Positions 33,063-42,181 of a stretch of DNA of 64,000 nucleotides are shown here, piece after piece. Below the pieces are notes generated by a model. The model ran no database searches. It saw only the letters and a program-made list of their open reading frames with translations, and was not told where the DNA came from. Origin of the DNA: G965230065 sp965230065 (GTDB lineage: Bacteria; Bacteroidota; Bacteroidia; Cytophagales; Cyclobacteriaceae); assembly GCA_965230065.1 (NCBI GenBank), contig OZ245942.1:4836001-4900000 (forward strand). Direction: 5' to 3'. Within the stretch, counting starts at the first letter, position 1; the number at the start of each line of letters is the position of its first letter. The translations under genes and the position numbers were made by a program.

Positions 33063-36000
33063 ATGATGCGTATTTACTTTCAACTGATAATTGTTGCCAG
33101 TGTGATGGGGTGGGGGCAGTATTTGTTTGGGCAACCCGGCATCGGGTCAGAAACCCCGGAAGAATATTTCCAATTTGGCATGTCATATTTCAAACAAGCA
33201 AAGTACGACAGCGCACTTGCTTTGCTGAATGAGGCCAGGCAGTCTTATGCACAGCACGGTGATTTACAAGGACAAATCAGGTGTTTTTTGCAGCAAGCAG
33301 GCATATTGGCCGAATTAGGAAAGAAGGCCGGGGCCGAAGCTCATTTGCAGCAGGCAAAAAATATGTATAATGCCCTGCCGGAAGCAATACCCCCCACCGA
33401 AGCTGAAATACTGGAAACCACCGCTGATATATATTACCATAAGCAACAATTTGCACAGGCAATAGAAAATTTTGATAAAGCATTAGAAATCAAAATAAAA
33501 GTATTGGGTGAAATACATGCAGACATTGCTGACATCTACCGGAAAAAATCCCTGACCGTCTTTGCGGTGAACAATATGCCGGAAGCCTTCCGGCTGGCTG
33601 CATTGAATAAAGAAGTGTTGGAACAATTGCCCTCCGTGGATACTACGCTCTGGGCCGATTATTACCTGGCTTTGGGCAGTTTTTACGATCGCACGGGCAA
33701 ACATGAAGAGGCACAGCAATATTACGGGCAAAGTTTACGGGTCAATTTGCAGGAAAGGGGGGAATTGCACCCACAGACAGCCCGTAGCTACCTGAACCTG
33801 AGCAATATTCTGCGTATCAGGGGAAACCCTTTTCAAGCCCGGGACTACGCCGAAAAATCTTTACACATTTTTGGGCAGGTTTACGGGCAAGACCATATCG
33901 TAATGGGCGCTGTAAATAACAGCCTGGCCATACTGGATGCCGATTTGGGTGACCAGGCCAAAGCAATAGTATATTATGAAAATGCCCTGCATATTTTTAC
34001 TGAAAAAATGGGCGCGGAAAGTATGCAGGCTGCTTTTATACTGAATAACCTGGGCGTTGTTTACAGCAATAGCGGTCAGCCTGAAAAAGCTTTGGAAGTT
34101 TTAACAGAATCTTTGAAAGTCAGAAAAAAGTATGTGCCGGAAAATAGCATTCCAATGGGCGTAGTGTACCTCAATATGGCGGATGCTTATAAGGAAGCCG
34201 GGCGGCTGGAAGAAGCGTTGGCGTATAACCAAAAAGCGGCGAAAATTTTTGATGAAGCGGGATATGCCATAGGTTCAGCCCCCGCGTACCGAGGGATGGC
34301 CGAAGTATATTTTGCCCAAAAAAACTTCCGGGAAGCCCTGGGTTATTTCAGAAAATCAGCCCGGATTTATGAAGGGTTTAGCGGAGAAAACTATGTAGAC
34401 CTGGGGGAAACGTATAATCTTATCGCAAACACATTTAATACACGCAACCAACCTGATTCCGCTTTGGTTTATTACCAGGAAGCCCTGAAGGTGCTTGTGC
34501 CCGGTTTTACGCCTGATGATACGCATACACATCCCGTTTCTTTTGAATATGTCAACTCCTGGCAGCATGCCATTACCGCGATGGCGGGCAAGGCACAAAC
34601 GTTTTTTCAAATTTATGAGGGAGATACGGTTACAAATACCCATTATTTGCAACAAGCTTTTGATACCTACAATGTGGTTGCAGGTCTGATTGACAAGGCC
34701 CGTGGTGCATACAGGCAGGATGCTTCCCGGCTTTATTTATCCGGAATCGTCAAACCTGTTTATCAACAAGCCATTGAAGTTGCTTATCATCTGTATCAAT
34801 TACAGCCCGAAAATAGTTACCTGGAACGAGCATTTACCTTTTCAGAAAAGAGTAAATATGCCCTGCTTTCAGATTTTATGCGCAGGTCTGTGGTGAAAAC
34901 ATCTGCCGGTTTGCCCGATTCTGTTTTGCAACAAGAGGAAACCGTAAACAATGAAGTGGCCTTGCTGGAACAAGCTTTACTGGATGCAAACCAAAAACAA
35001 AACAAAGATACCATTCCAGTATTAGAAGCGGCCCTGACCAATGCCAAAAAGAAACACCTTGATTTTCTGGCCCGGCTTGAAGAGGAATATCCTGATTATT
35101 TTGCACTGATTTATGATACCAGGGTGGCTTCTGTTAATGATGTACAGCAAAACCTGGTTGATGATGAAGTGCTGTTGGAATATGCACTTACCAACGACGC
35201 TATATTCCTGTTTGTAATTACCCCCGGTACAACTGGTTTCCTGCGTTTTCCCAAAGATATTCACCTGGAAAATAAAATTCTTTCCTTACGCTCAGCCATT
35301 CAGCAAAAAGATTTTCAGGAATATACACAAACTGCCTACGATTTATATCGGCAATGCGTGCAACAGGCAGAGGGTAAACTTGAATCATTCCAGAAATTAA
35401 AAGTGGTACCCGATGGTATGCTGGCATTGCTGCCACTGGAAATATTGATAACAGATGCGCCCTCTTCCAGCTCTGAAGATTATTCGAATTTGTCCTATTT
35501 ATTAGAAAAATATCAAATCAGCTACAATTACTCGGCTACCGTAGCGTTGGCCGCTCAGCAAAAACAAGCTACCGAAGCAAGCATTGAAGTTTTGGGATTT
35601 GCTCCAGATTTTTCTGGTTATCAAAACCCGGGTTTCATAGCGGCATCCTCTGTCCATAAAGACACCATCAGGGGGGCGTTGTTGCCATTGGAGGGGGCAG
35701 ACATAGAATTGAAAAACCTTTCCGCGTTATTTCATGGCAAATTTTTGTTCAAAAATGAAGCTACGGAAGAAAACTTTAAAAGATTAGCAACCCAAAGCAG
35801 GATAATTCACCTGGCTACCCATGCCGTTGCCGATGACGCAGACCCTTTGTATTCCCGCCTTTATTTTACGCAGACCGATACTTCGAAAGAAGATGGGGTT
35901 TTGCATACGTATGAACTGTATAATCTGCAACTCAATGCGGCTTTGGTTACCCTGAGTGCCTGCAATACCGGTTTGGGAAAAATACAAAGGGGAGAGGGCA

Positions 36001-36350
36001 TCGTTAGCCTGGCAAGTGGCTTCGCGTATGCCGGCTGCCCCAATATTGTGATGAGCCTGTGGCCTGCTTCAGATAAAGCTACGGCCCGGTTGATGGAGGA
36101 CTTTTATCAGGGGCTTGCCCAGGGTTTGCCCAAAGACAAAGCATTGCACGAGGCCAAATTGAAATACCTGGCTTCGGCGGACCCACTCTCTGCCAACCCT
36201 TACTTATGGGGGAGTTTTGTTTTTGTGGGAGACGCTTCTCCTTTAAAAACGGAGGGCATCCCTGTTCGTGGAGTAGTAGCCATCATGGCGGGGATTATTC
36301 TGCTAATTTCTGGGATTGTCTATTTTATCAGGAATAGAAGAAAGGGCTAA
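33063..36350 (+). CDS. Membrane-anchored periplasmic TPR-CHAT protease
   Basis: A 1095-residue protein with signal peptide (1-24, ending LFGQ), about ten TPR units (about 33-480: EEYFQFGMSYFKQAKYDSAL, AEVYFAQKNFREALGYFRKS), a linker with coiled-coil helices, and a C-terminal caspase-like CHAT domain (about 790-1060). The catalytic dyad is His920 (IIHLATHA) and Cys967 (TLSACNTGLG), followed by GEGIVSLASGFAYAGCPNIVMSLW. A transmembrane helix (about 1070-1088) and RNRRKG end the protein, so the protease faces the periplasm. Next to it, convergent, are an anti-sigma factor with periplasmic TPRs and an ECF sigma factor, which makes a proteolytic switch plausible. Confidence 0.9.
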   Translation: MMRIYFQLIIVASVMGWGQYLFGQPGIGSETPEEYFQFGMSYFKQAKYDSALALLNEARQSYAQHGDLQGQIRCFLQQAGILAELGKKAGAEAHLQQAKNMYNALPEAIPPTEAEILETTADIYYHKQQFAQAIENFDKALEIKIKVLGEIHADIADIYRKKSLTVFAVNNMPEAFRLAALNKEVLEQLPSVDTTLWADYYLALGSFYDRTGKHEEAQQYYGQSLRVNLQERGELHPQTARSYLNLSNILRIRGNPFQARDYAEKSLHIFGQVYGQDHIVMGAVNNSLAILDADLGDQAKAIVYYENALHIFTEKMGAESMQAAFILNNLGVVYSNSGQPEKALEVLTESLKVRKKYVPENSIPMGVVYLNMADAYKEAGRLEEALAYNQKAAKIFDEAGYAIGSAPAYRGMAEVYFAQKNFREALGYFRKSARIYEGFSGENYVDLGETYNLIANTFNTRNQPDSALVYYQEALKVLVPGFTPDDTHTHPVSFEYVNSWQHAITAMAGKAQTFFQIYEGDTVTNTHYLQQAFDTYNVVAGLIDKARGAYRQDASRLYLSGIVKPVYQQAIEVAYHLYQLQPENSYLERAFTFSEKSKYALLSDFMRRSVVKTSAGLPDSVLQQEETVNNEVALLEQALLDANQKQNKDTIPVLEAALTNAKKKHLDFLARLEEEYPDYFALIYDTRVASVNDVQQNLVDDEVLLEYALTNDAIFLFVITPGTTGFLRFPKDIHLENKILSLRSAIQQKDFQEYTQTAYDLYRQCVQQAEGKLESFQKLKVVPDGMLALLPLEILITDAPSSSSEDYSNLSYLLEKYQISYNYSATVALAAQQKQATEASIEVLGFAPDFSGYQNPGFIAASSVHKDTIRGALLPLEGADIELKNLSALFHGKFLFKNEATEENFKRLATQSRIIHLATHAVADDADPLYSRLYFTQTDTSKEDGVLHTYELYNLQLNAALVTLSACNTGLGKIQRGEGIVSLASGFAYAGCPNIVMSLWPASDKATARLMEDFYQGLAQGLPKDKALHEAKLKYLASADPLSANPYLWGSFVFVGDASPLKTEGIPVRGVVAIMAGIILLISGIVYFIRNRRKG

Positions 36351-36442
36351 TACAGAAAACCGAATAGCCACAAAGGAATTTTGTTCTTTAGAAAAAACAG
36401 AAATACATAAAAAGTGTTTTTTACAGAAAACATTTTTGCGAA

Positions 36443-37186
36443 TTAAAATTCTGCTAACAACTGTTCCGCTTTATTTTCATAAAACCCTCCTTTATCGGAT
36501 AGTGTTTGTAAATATGCTTTTGCCCTGTTAATATCTTTCTGTTTTATGGCTGCCAGGGCGGCATACCACAAAGCTTGTTGGTAATATTTATTTTCAGGAT
36601 TTGTAATTATATTTTCAAAATGAGTGAGCGCAGCTTTGGGCAGATTGCGTTCCAGGGCAGTGAGTCCGGCATAAAAATATACAGCTTCCGTTTGATTGTC
36701 AGAAGATAACAAATGCTCAAATGCGGTAGCAGCTTTATCATATTGTCCATCTTCATACCACTGAAAAGCCTGTGTATAAGCATCCGTGTCTTGTTCATTG
36801 CGCTCAACAGTAGTTTCCACATTGGGGTAAGGTTGATAATATTGGGCGAATAAATCCTGTGGGGCAGGCCTGAAAAGATAAACCCAAAAAGCAGCAATCA
36901 TCAACAGTATCACAGAAGCGGCAATGGCAAATTTCCAGTAATTAAGTGGTACAGTTTTTTTTTCGTCCGTAGTCGATTCTCGTCCTTCAAGTGATTGCAA
37001 GTAACTTTTCAGCTCCCGTTGTGATTGCTTTTTTATCCCACTCACCAGGCGTTTGTGCCAGTCTACCTGTTGGGCAAATTCCATATCCGTGGCAAGGCGA
37101 TGCTCAAAATCCTGAAGCGTATTACCTGATAATTCTTCCCGCAGGTATTTGTCTATTAAATCAATATCGTTCTTGTCCCTGTTCAT
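36443..37186 (-). CDS. Transmembrane anti-sigma factor with periplasmic TPRs
   Basis: A 247-residue protein read from the ATG at 37186 (the frame reaches 37225). Residues 1-80 form a cytosolic charged helical domain (DIDLIDKYLREELSG, NTLQDFEHRLATDMEFAQQV) like those of Bacteroidota anti-sigma factors. One transmembrane helix spans about 84-105 (WKFAIAASVILLMIAAFWVYLF). Residues about 135-247 are periplasmic TPRs (AFQWYEDGQYDKAATAFEHLL, AVYFYAGLTALERN). It lies directly downstream of the sigma gene in the same direction. The periplasmic TPRs face the same compartment as the TPR-CHAT protein encoded next door. Confidence 0.8.
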   Translation of the reverse strand: MNRDKNDIDLIDKYLREELSGNTLQDFEHRLATDMEFAQQVDWHKRLVSGIKKQSQRELKSYLQSLEGRESTTDEKKTVPLNYWKFAIAASVILLMIAAFWVYLFRPAPQDLFAQYYQPYPNVETTVERNEQDTDAYTQAFQWYEDGQYDKAATAFEHLLSSDNQTEAVYFYAGLTALERNLPKAALTHFENIITNPENKYYQQALWYAALAAIKQKDINRAKAYLQTLSDKGGFYENKAEQLLAEF

Positions 37187-37203
37187 ATTTATTTTGCTGC
37201 TTT

Positions 37204-37279
37204 TAGTCCATAGTCCACAGTTCATAGTAAAATTGAAGTACAGAAGACTGTCGACTATGGACTATTGAACTGTGGACTA
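37204..37279. repeat. Long inverted repeat of AGTCCATAGTCC-like words
   Basis: Arms of about 25 bases (37204-37228 and 37254-37279) are complementary with one mismatch and one extra base. The hairpin sits between the sigma gene and the anti-sigma gene and could attenuate transcription, lowering anti-sigma relative to sigma output. It is of the same word-repeat style as other intergenic hairpins here. Confidence 0.6.
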
Positions 37280-37312
37280 CCAATCATTGACCAAAAAATC
37301 TTAATACTTCAA

Positions 37313-37897
37313 CTACCTGTCCAGGTTTTTCAATGCATATGCTTTCAAAGCTTGCAGGCAGCGCACCTTCTGGCTTTTCACCACCTGGCCTGATTTATAG
37401 CCCAGTTTGGCCGCTATTTCTTTCATGGTAAGCCCCTGGTAATAAAAATGTTTTAATATGGATTTACAAGGTTCCTTCATCACGGCAAAAGCCTGCGTGA
37501 TGGCGTCGTGCTTACGCTCATCTTCAATCATTCTTCGCTCTTTTTGTTTTGTGTCTTCGCCTGCATGCCAGGTAGCTTCAGCAATTATCCGGTCCTTGGT
37601 TTTTTTTTCTTTATGCAGTTTTTTCAAAAAAATATTCTTTCCGACGGCAAATAAATAAGTAGTGAGTGAGCTGTCTGTTTGCTGCTGAAATTTACCCGAT
37701 ACAATGTTTTCATAAACCGTAATCACGGTATCCTGATACACGTCAATGGCTTCAACATGCCTGCAATAAAAATGTTTTTCGGCCCAGTTGATAAAGGCTG
37801 CTTTCCGTTCCAGGTAAAACTTACCGATTGCTTCCTGATTACCCGTTTTTAACGCCTTAATCAGGGAATTATCCGTTTGGGCATGTGGTTTTTCCAT
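37313..37897 (-). CDS. ECF-type RNA polymerase sigma factor
   Basis: A 194-residue sigma factor with region 2 (DVYQDTVITVYENIVSGKF, LTTYLFAVGKNIFLKKLHKEKK) and region 4 (PCKSILKHFYYQGLTMKEIAAKLGYKSGQVVKSQKVRCLQAL). The start ATG at 37897 overlaps the downstream half of a promoter-like box that also precedes three secreted-protein genes, pointing to autoregulation. The overlap is awkward: if the box is a promoter, this ATG would not be transcribed with a normal spacing. The anti-sigma gene follows after 126 bases containing a hairpin. Confidence 0.92.
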   Translation of the reverse strand: MEKPHAQTDNSLIKALKTGNQEAIGKFYLERKAAFINWAEKHFYCRHVEAIDVYQDTVITVYENIVSGKFQQQTDSSLTTYLFAVGKNIFLKKLHKEKKTKDRIIAEATWHAGEDTKQKERRMIEDERKHDAITQAFAVMKEPCKSILKHFYYQGLTMKEIAAKLGYKSGQVVKSQKVRCLQALKAYALKNLDR

Positions 37898-37927
37898 TTA
37901 TCCGAAAAATACCAAAAGGTAAACATT
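37896..37927 (-). promoter_or_regulatory. ECF-type promoter box at the sigma gene
   Basis: Read on the minus strand: AATGTTTACC, 13 bases, CGGATAAAT. The first 16 bases (to TTTTGG) are identical to the box before the gene at 40221. The right half overlaps the sigma start codon at 37897, unlike the other copies, which lie about 50 bases upstream. Confidence 0.6.
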
Positions 37928-38020
37928 AATGCTAACTTCTTTCATTTTAGCCGGTTTTGGGGTTACACCTACATAATCAGGTTGGACTAATGGTTAGGTT
38001 GGATAAAATCCTGATTTTTC

Positions 38021-38047
38021 GTAAGGCGGCTCACCGAGCCGACCTAC
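38021..38047. repeat. REP-like palindrome, GTAAGGCGGCTC class
   Basis: GTAAGG precedes the stem CGGCTC-acc-GAGCCG (38027-38041). It lies in the divergent region between the sigma gene and the first SBBP gene. Its stem differs from those at 11315 and 43929 by paired, compensatory changes. Confidence 0.7.
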
Positions 38048-38076
38048 ATTTAATTAACACCAAATTTCCCTAAAGA

Positions 38077-38108
38077 AATGTTTACCTCTTTCCATTTTCG
38101 GTATAAAA
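38077..38108 (+). promoter_or_regulatory. ECF-type promoter box of SBBP gene 1
   Basis: AATGTTTACC, 13 bases, GGTATAAAA; it ends 51 bases before the start codon at 38159. The same arrangement is found at 40137 and 45697 and, reversed, at the sigma gene. Confidence 0.72.
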
Positions 38109-38158
38109 GTCCACCTGCTGCTTTTGTATGTATTGCCTCATTTTAAATACTATGGCTT

Positions 38159-40105
38159 ATGAAAACTTTATCCTGCTTTTTAAAAAATCTGTTCCCATTC
38201 GTTTTATTCCTGATTGCTCATACTGGCAACGCCCAGCAGTGGCAATGGGCCGAAGAGTTGTATTTTCCTCCAGCCTATAGCGGCTACCTCGATGCCTGGA
38301 ACACCATACCATTAGCAATTACTGATGATGGTTTTGGGAATACATTTTTTACAGGTTATCAAACAATGGTGGTTGACGGGCCAACTTACATTGAGAAGAA
38401 GTTTTTGGTAATTGCAAAATTTGGGCAGGGCAACCTGCTTTGGAAAAAAATATTGGGCGGCTTGCCCGAAAATAATAATTCTGCAGGCACGGGTATTGTT
38501 ACAAACCCGGCTGGTAATATTTATATAACCGGATATTTTGAAAACGCCTTGCAACTGGGGCGTTTTCAACTGCAAGGCATCGGAGGAAGGGATATATTTC
38601 TGGCAAAATTCACTTCCGACGGCCTTTTGGTTTGGTGGAGAAAAGCAGGTGGCGGTGGGGCTGACGAGGCCAACGGCATTACACTGGATGCACAAGGTAA
38701 TATTTTTCTTACTGGCTCTATAAGCGGAACGGTAAATTTTGGCGACATCACTTCCTCTTCTTCCACATCAGATTTCTTCCTTGCCAAATATGATGGGAAC
38801 GGCACACCACTTTGGGTGGAAAGGGCCGATACAGAAAACGGTTGGTCCAAAGGCAGAAAAATCCATACTGACAACAACGGCAATATCAGTGTTTTGGGTG
38901 AGTTTGACGAAGATGTTATGCTGGAAAACACTTCCCTCAACGCTAATAGTGAATGGAATGAACATTTTATCGCCAAATTTACGGATGGCGGTAACCTCCT
39001 ATGGACAGAGCAACTTTGGGGAAGCCAGCCCCTGCAAACGGTAGACATCGCTACCGATGTATCGGGAAATACCTTCGTTACAGGTTCTTTTTATACCAAT
39101 GTGGTAATTGGCAGCAGTACCCTAAATACCTACAATGGTTATGAGGCTGCCTTCATTGCCAAATTCAGCGCCATTGGCAATGTGTTGTATGCCAGGCAAA
39201 CAGGGTCACAAAATTCTTTTGTTCATTATAGCAGCCGGAGCATTAGCACCGATGCCGATGGCAATAGCTACATTACCGGTTACCGATTGCCCCAGAATGC
39301 TTCTAATGATGATTTATGGGTAAGAAAATATAATGCGGGCGGATGGGTAGTCTGGACAAAAATCAACCAATTTTCGCAGAACGCAGGTGATGCAATGAGT
39401 GGTGTAATCCAGGCAGATGGTGATGGTAACGTTTATGTAACTGGAAACCTTTCAGGTAACCCCGTATATCTTGATAACCTGGTGCTTTCCAATTACAATT
39501 ATCCAAAAAGGGCTTTTGTGGGTAAAATTCCGGGAGATAATTCTATTTTACCTTTTCTAAAATTTTATGAAGCCATTGTCTGTTTCCCCTGTTTTCCATT
39601 CGACCCGGTGCTGGATTATGAATACCGCTTCTGGTCAGAAAGGGCAGGTATCAGGGGCGCTACTTACCGCAAAGTGTCTGATCCGGACAACCGGGATGAA
39701 ATTATCTGGAAAGGCGAACGCCTGGAAATCAAACTGCATGATGAACTGGACAGAGGAGGTTACTATTTTCAGTTGCGGGCCATTGCAGAAGATGGTGCTG
39801 TGTCGGATTGGACGGAAGCCCTGGCGTTTTATATAGGTGATAGGAGAACCGCCACTTTGGTGTATCCCAATCCGGTGAAAGACTGGCTTACCATTGAGTA
39901 CAAGGCATCTGTAATGGAAACAATTCTCATCACATTATTTGACCGTTATGGAAAGTTACTGCTTCAGCAAAAAGCGGCTTTGAAAGAAGGAGAAAATGTT
40001 TTGCGACTGGTTATTCCTTCGGTAAAACAAGATGCCAATCCGTTGACATTACAATTACAAAGTAAATTACAGGGAACCTCAGCCTGGCAATTGATCAGAG
40101 AGTGA
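38159..40105 (+). CDS. T9SS-secreted SBBP beta-propeller protein 1
   Basis: A 648-residue secreted protein. A signal peptide ending NAQ is followed by the mature start QWQWAEE, then repeated SBBP-type units (about 30-460) with the pattern GN.Y.TGYF....FG...L...G..D.F.AK....G...W...., typical of secreted beta-propellers. Next is a conserved module with CFPCFPF at 475-481 and YEYRFWSERAGIRGATYRK, shared with the next gene, and a T9SS sorting domain (about 572-648, LVYPNPVKDWLTIEY). It is the first member of a four-gene paralogue array behind an ECF-type box. Binding target unknown. Confidence 0.85.
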   Translation: MKTLSCFLKNLFPFVLFLIAHTGNAQQWQWAEELYFPPAYSGYLDAWNTIPLAITDDGFGNTFFTGYQTMVVDGPTYIEKKFLVIAKFGQGNLLWKKILGGLPENNNSAGTGIVTNPAGNIYITGYFENALQLGRFQLQGIGGRDIFLAKFTSDGLLVWWRKAGGGGADEANGITLDAQGNIFLTGSISGTVNFGDITSSSSTSDFFLAKYDGNGTPLWVERADTENGWSKGRKIHTDNNGNISVLGEFDEDVMLENTSLNANSEWNEHFIAKFTDGGNLLWTEQLWGSQPLQTVDIATDVSGNTFVTGSFYTNVVIGSSTLNTYNGYEAAFIAKFSAIGNVLYARQTGSQNSFVHYSSRSISTDADGNSYITGYRLPQNASNDDLWVRKYNAGGWVVWTKINQFSQNAGDAMSGVIQADGDGNVYVTGNLSGNPVYLDNLVLSNYNYPKRAFVGKIPGDNSILPFLKFYEAIVCFPCFPFDPVLDYEYRFWSERAGIRGATYRKVSDPDNRDEIIWKGERLEIKLHDELDRGGYYFQLRAIAEDGAVSDWTEALAFYIGDRRTATLVYPNPVKDWLTIEYKASVMETILITLFDRYGKLLLQQKAALKEGENVLRLVIPSVKQDANPLTLQLQSKLQGTSAWQLIRE

Positions 40106-40136
40106 GAAAAAGTATTTCCAAACTGTCCCCCAGATC

Positions 40137-40168
40137 AATGTTTACCTTTTGGCCCTTTTGGAATAAAA
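40137..40168 (+). promoter_or_regulatory. ECF-type promoter box of SBBP genes 2-4
   Basis: AATGTTTACC, 13 bases, GGAATAAAA; it ends 53 bases before the start codon at 40221. A second GTTTACC directly before the ATG (40213-40219) has no partner half-site. Confidence 0.72.
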
Positions 40169-40220
40169 TGTAGTAGGCAATTTTCAAATTCGATATTTCC
40201 AATCTTAACACTGTTTACCT

Positions 40221-42149
40221 ATGAAAACTTTTATTGGATGCCTGAATGTTGCAATAATGATCAGTTTATTGTTAATAACACATGTAAGTGATGCCCAGCA
40301 TTGGGAATGGGCCAAAGCAGGACACACTTATCCGCATCGGACAGAAGATGTAACTACTGATGCTTCTGGAAATATTTATTTGGTACACCGCGATTTTGAT
40401 AATGAAAAAATTGCTGTTTCTAAACTAAACCCTCAGGGTACGGTACTTTGGAATAATGAAATAGGCTGCTGTGCCATCCTTTCTCACGGAATGCGGATTG
40501 CCGTTAATAATAATGGAAATGTATTCGTGCTGGGAGAATATGAAGGAAGCATACAGTTTGGGAATATTTCATTGCAAACCAATGCCCCTGGTTCTGATGA
40601 ACGTTATACTTTTCTTGCCAAATTAAACACCCAAGGCAATGTGCTCTGGGCAAAAAATGCAGCCGGGCCTACCTATGGCTACCTGACCAACCTACAGGAA
40701 CGCGACGTTGTGGTAGATGCGAATGGGAAAATTTTAATTACGGGTACGGTAAAAGGCAATGCTTATTTTAATAACACCCTGGTAGCGTCCAATTCCAGTT
40801 TGCCCAATGCTTTTGTAGCCAAATATAATGCGAACGGCAGTTTATCCTGGGTACAAAGGGCTTCGGGAGGAGGAAGCAATGCCGCAAGCCTGGATACCGA
40901 CGAACAGGGCAACATATACGCCATAGGTTATTACAATGGGGCAGGGGGTGCACTCCAGTGGGGCAATGTCAGCTTACCCCTTCCTTCGCAGGTTGTGTCA
41001 TATTTTGTAAAAATAGGCCAAAATGGCAATGTGCAATGGGCAAAAAGAATAGGTGCTAAAGTAGAGGGTATTGCTACCAGTAGTACGGGCAGTTCATACA
41101 TTACAGGTTATATCACTGGAACGGCCAATATGGGCAATAATATTTTCCTCACCTCTGCCGGAGGGGCTGATATGGTGGTGGCAAGGTACAATGAAAATGG
41201 AAATACTTTATGGGCCCGCTCTGGCGGGGGCAGTGCACCTGATTATGGGTATGATATTGATATTGACCAGGATGGTATTTGCTATGTAGTAGGCGGATAC
41301 CAATCTGCCACTGCTTCATTTGGAACTGCGTTGGCAACCCTGCCATCCGGACTGGACGGTGCCGGGTTTGTAGCCCGCTATCAGCCCAATGGTAGTATCA
41401 AATGGGTGGAGACGATTATGCCCAACGACTATACAAAGGCAGAAAGAATAAGTACGACAGCAGATGGCAAAGGTCATATTTTGACAAATAATAAGTATAG
41501 TGGCGGAACCCTTCAGTTTGGCGACGATATTACCCTCAACAATGCAGGGGGCAATGACGTAATCGCGAAACTCGACGGACATTTCTTTAAACTGCCCATC
41601 ATAGAATTTTACGAAGCCTTCATCTGTTTTCCCTGCTTCCCTTTTGATCCGGTACTTGATTATGAATACCGCTTCTGGGCAGAGAGGACAGGCATCAGGG
41701 GGGCAACCTATCGCAAGACTTCAGACCTGGATAACCGGGACCATATTTTGCGAAAAGGGGAGCGGCTGGAAGTTAAACTGCACGATGAACTGCCTGAAGG
41801 AATCCATTATTTTCAGTTGCGGGCCATCATGAGGGATGGTACTACTTCTGGTTGGACCAAAGCCGTGGCTTTTGAATTAGCAAATAGTAATGCAGCCGCT
41901 TTGGTGTATCCCAATCCTGTGAAAGACAGGCTAACCATTGCGTACAGGGCTGATTATCCTGAAACAATCTCCATTAAATTATTTGATCGGTACGGAAGGT
42001 TGCTTTTGCAGCAAATTAATAAAGTGCAAGAAGGGAAAAACACTTTTCAACTTACAGTTCCACCAGTAAAACAGGATGCCAATCCGCTGACATTACGGCT
42101 ACAAAGTAAAATACAGGGGATAAACTCCTGGCAACTCATTCGGGAGTAA
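40221..42149 (+). CDS. T9SS-secreted SBBP beta-propeller protein 2
   Basis: A 642-residue paralogue of the preceding gene: signal peptide ending SDAQ, mature start HWEWAKAG, SBBP-type repeats (about 30-455), the CFPCFPF module at 469-475 with YEYRFWAERTGIRGATYRK, and a T9SS sorting domain ending SWQLIRE. The last about 175 residues are nearly the same as in protein 1, while the propeller parts have diverged. This pattern suggests changing ligand specificity on a constant display module. It is probably the first gene of an operon with the two following SBBP genes. Confidence 0.85.
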   Translation: MKTFIGCLNVAIMISLLLITHVSDAQHWEWAKAGHTYPHRTEDVTTDASGNIYLVHRDFDNEKIAVSKLNPQGTVLWNNEIGCCAILSHGMRIAVNNNGNVFVLGEYEGSIQFGNISLQTNAPGSDERYTFLAKLNTQGNVLWAKNAAGPTYGYLTNLQERDVVVDANGKILITGTVKGNAYFNNTLVASNSSLPNAFVAKYNANGSLSWVQRASGGGSNAASLDTDEQGNIYAIGYYNGAGGALQWGNVSLPLPSQVVSYFVKIGQNGNVQWAKRIGAKVEGIATSSTGSSYITGYITGTANMGNNIFLTSAGGADMVVARYNENGNTLWARSGGGSAPDYGYDIDIDQDGICYVVGGYQSATASFGTALATLPSGLDGAGFVARYQPNGSIKWVETIMPNDYTKAERISTTADGKGHILTNNKYSGGTLQFGDDITLNNAGGNDVIAKLDGHFFKLPIIEFYEAFICFPCFPFDPVLDYEYRFWAERTGIRGATYRKTSDLDNRDHILRKGERLEVKLHDELPEGIHYFQLRAIMRDGTTSGWTKAVAFELANSNAAALVYPNPVKDRLTIAYRADYPETISIKLFDRYGRLLLQQINKVQEGKNTFQLTVPPVKQDANPLTLRLQSKIQGINSWQLIRE

Positions 42150-42181
42150 ATAATACATTTTTAGCTTAAAACCACAAAACC

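Noticed and set aside
33063..37897. Type III-E CRISPR (Craspase-like) locus
   Set aside because: CHAT and sigma genes are together, but there is no gRAMP, Csx30, Csx31, cas1/cas2 or repeat-spacer array in the window, and the CHAT protein here is exported.
37918..40219. GTTTACC at 40213-40219 as a further promoter copy
   Set aside because: It lies directly before the start codon and has no nGnATAAA half at the right distance.
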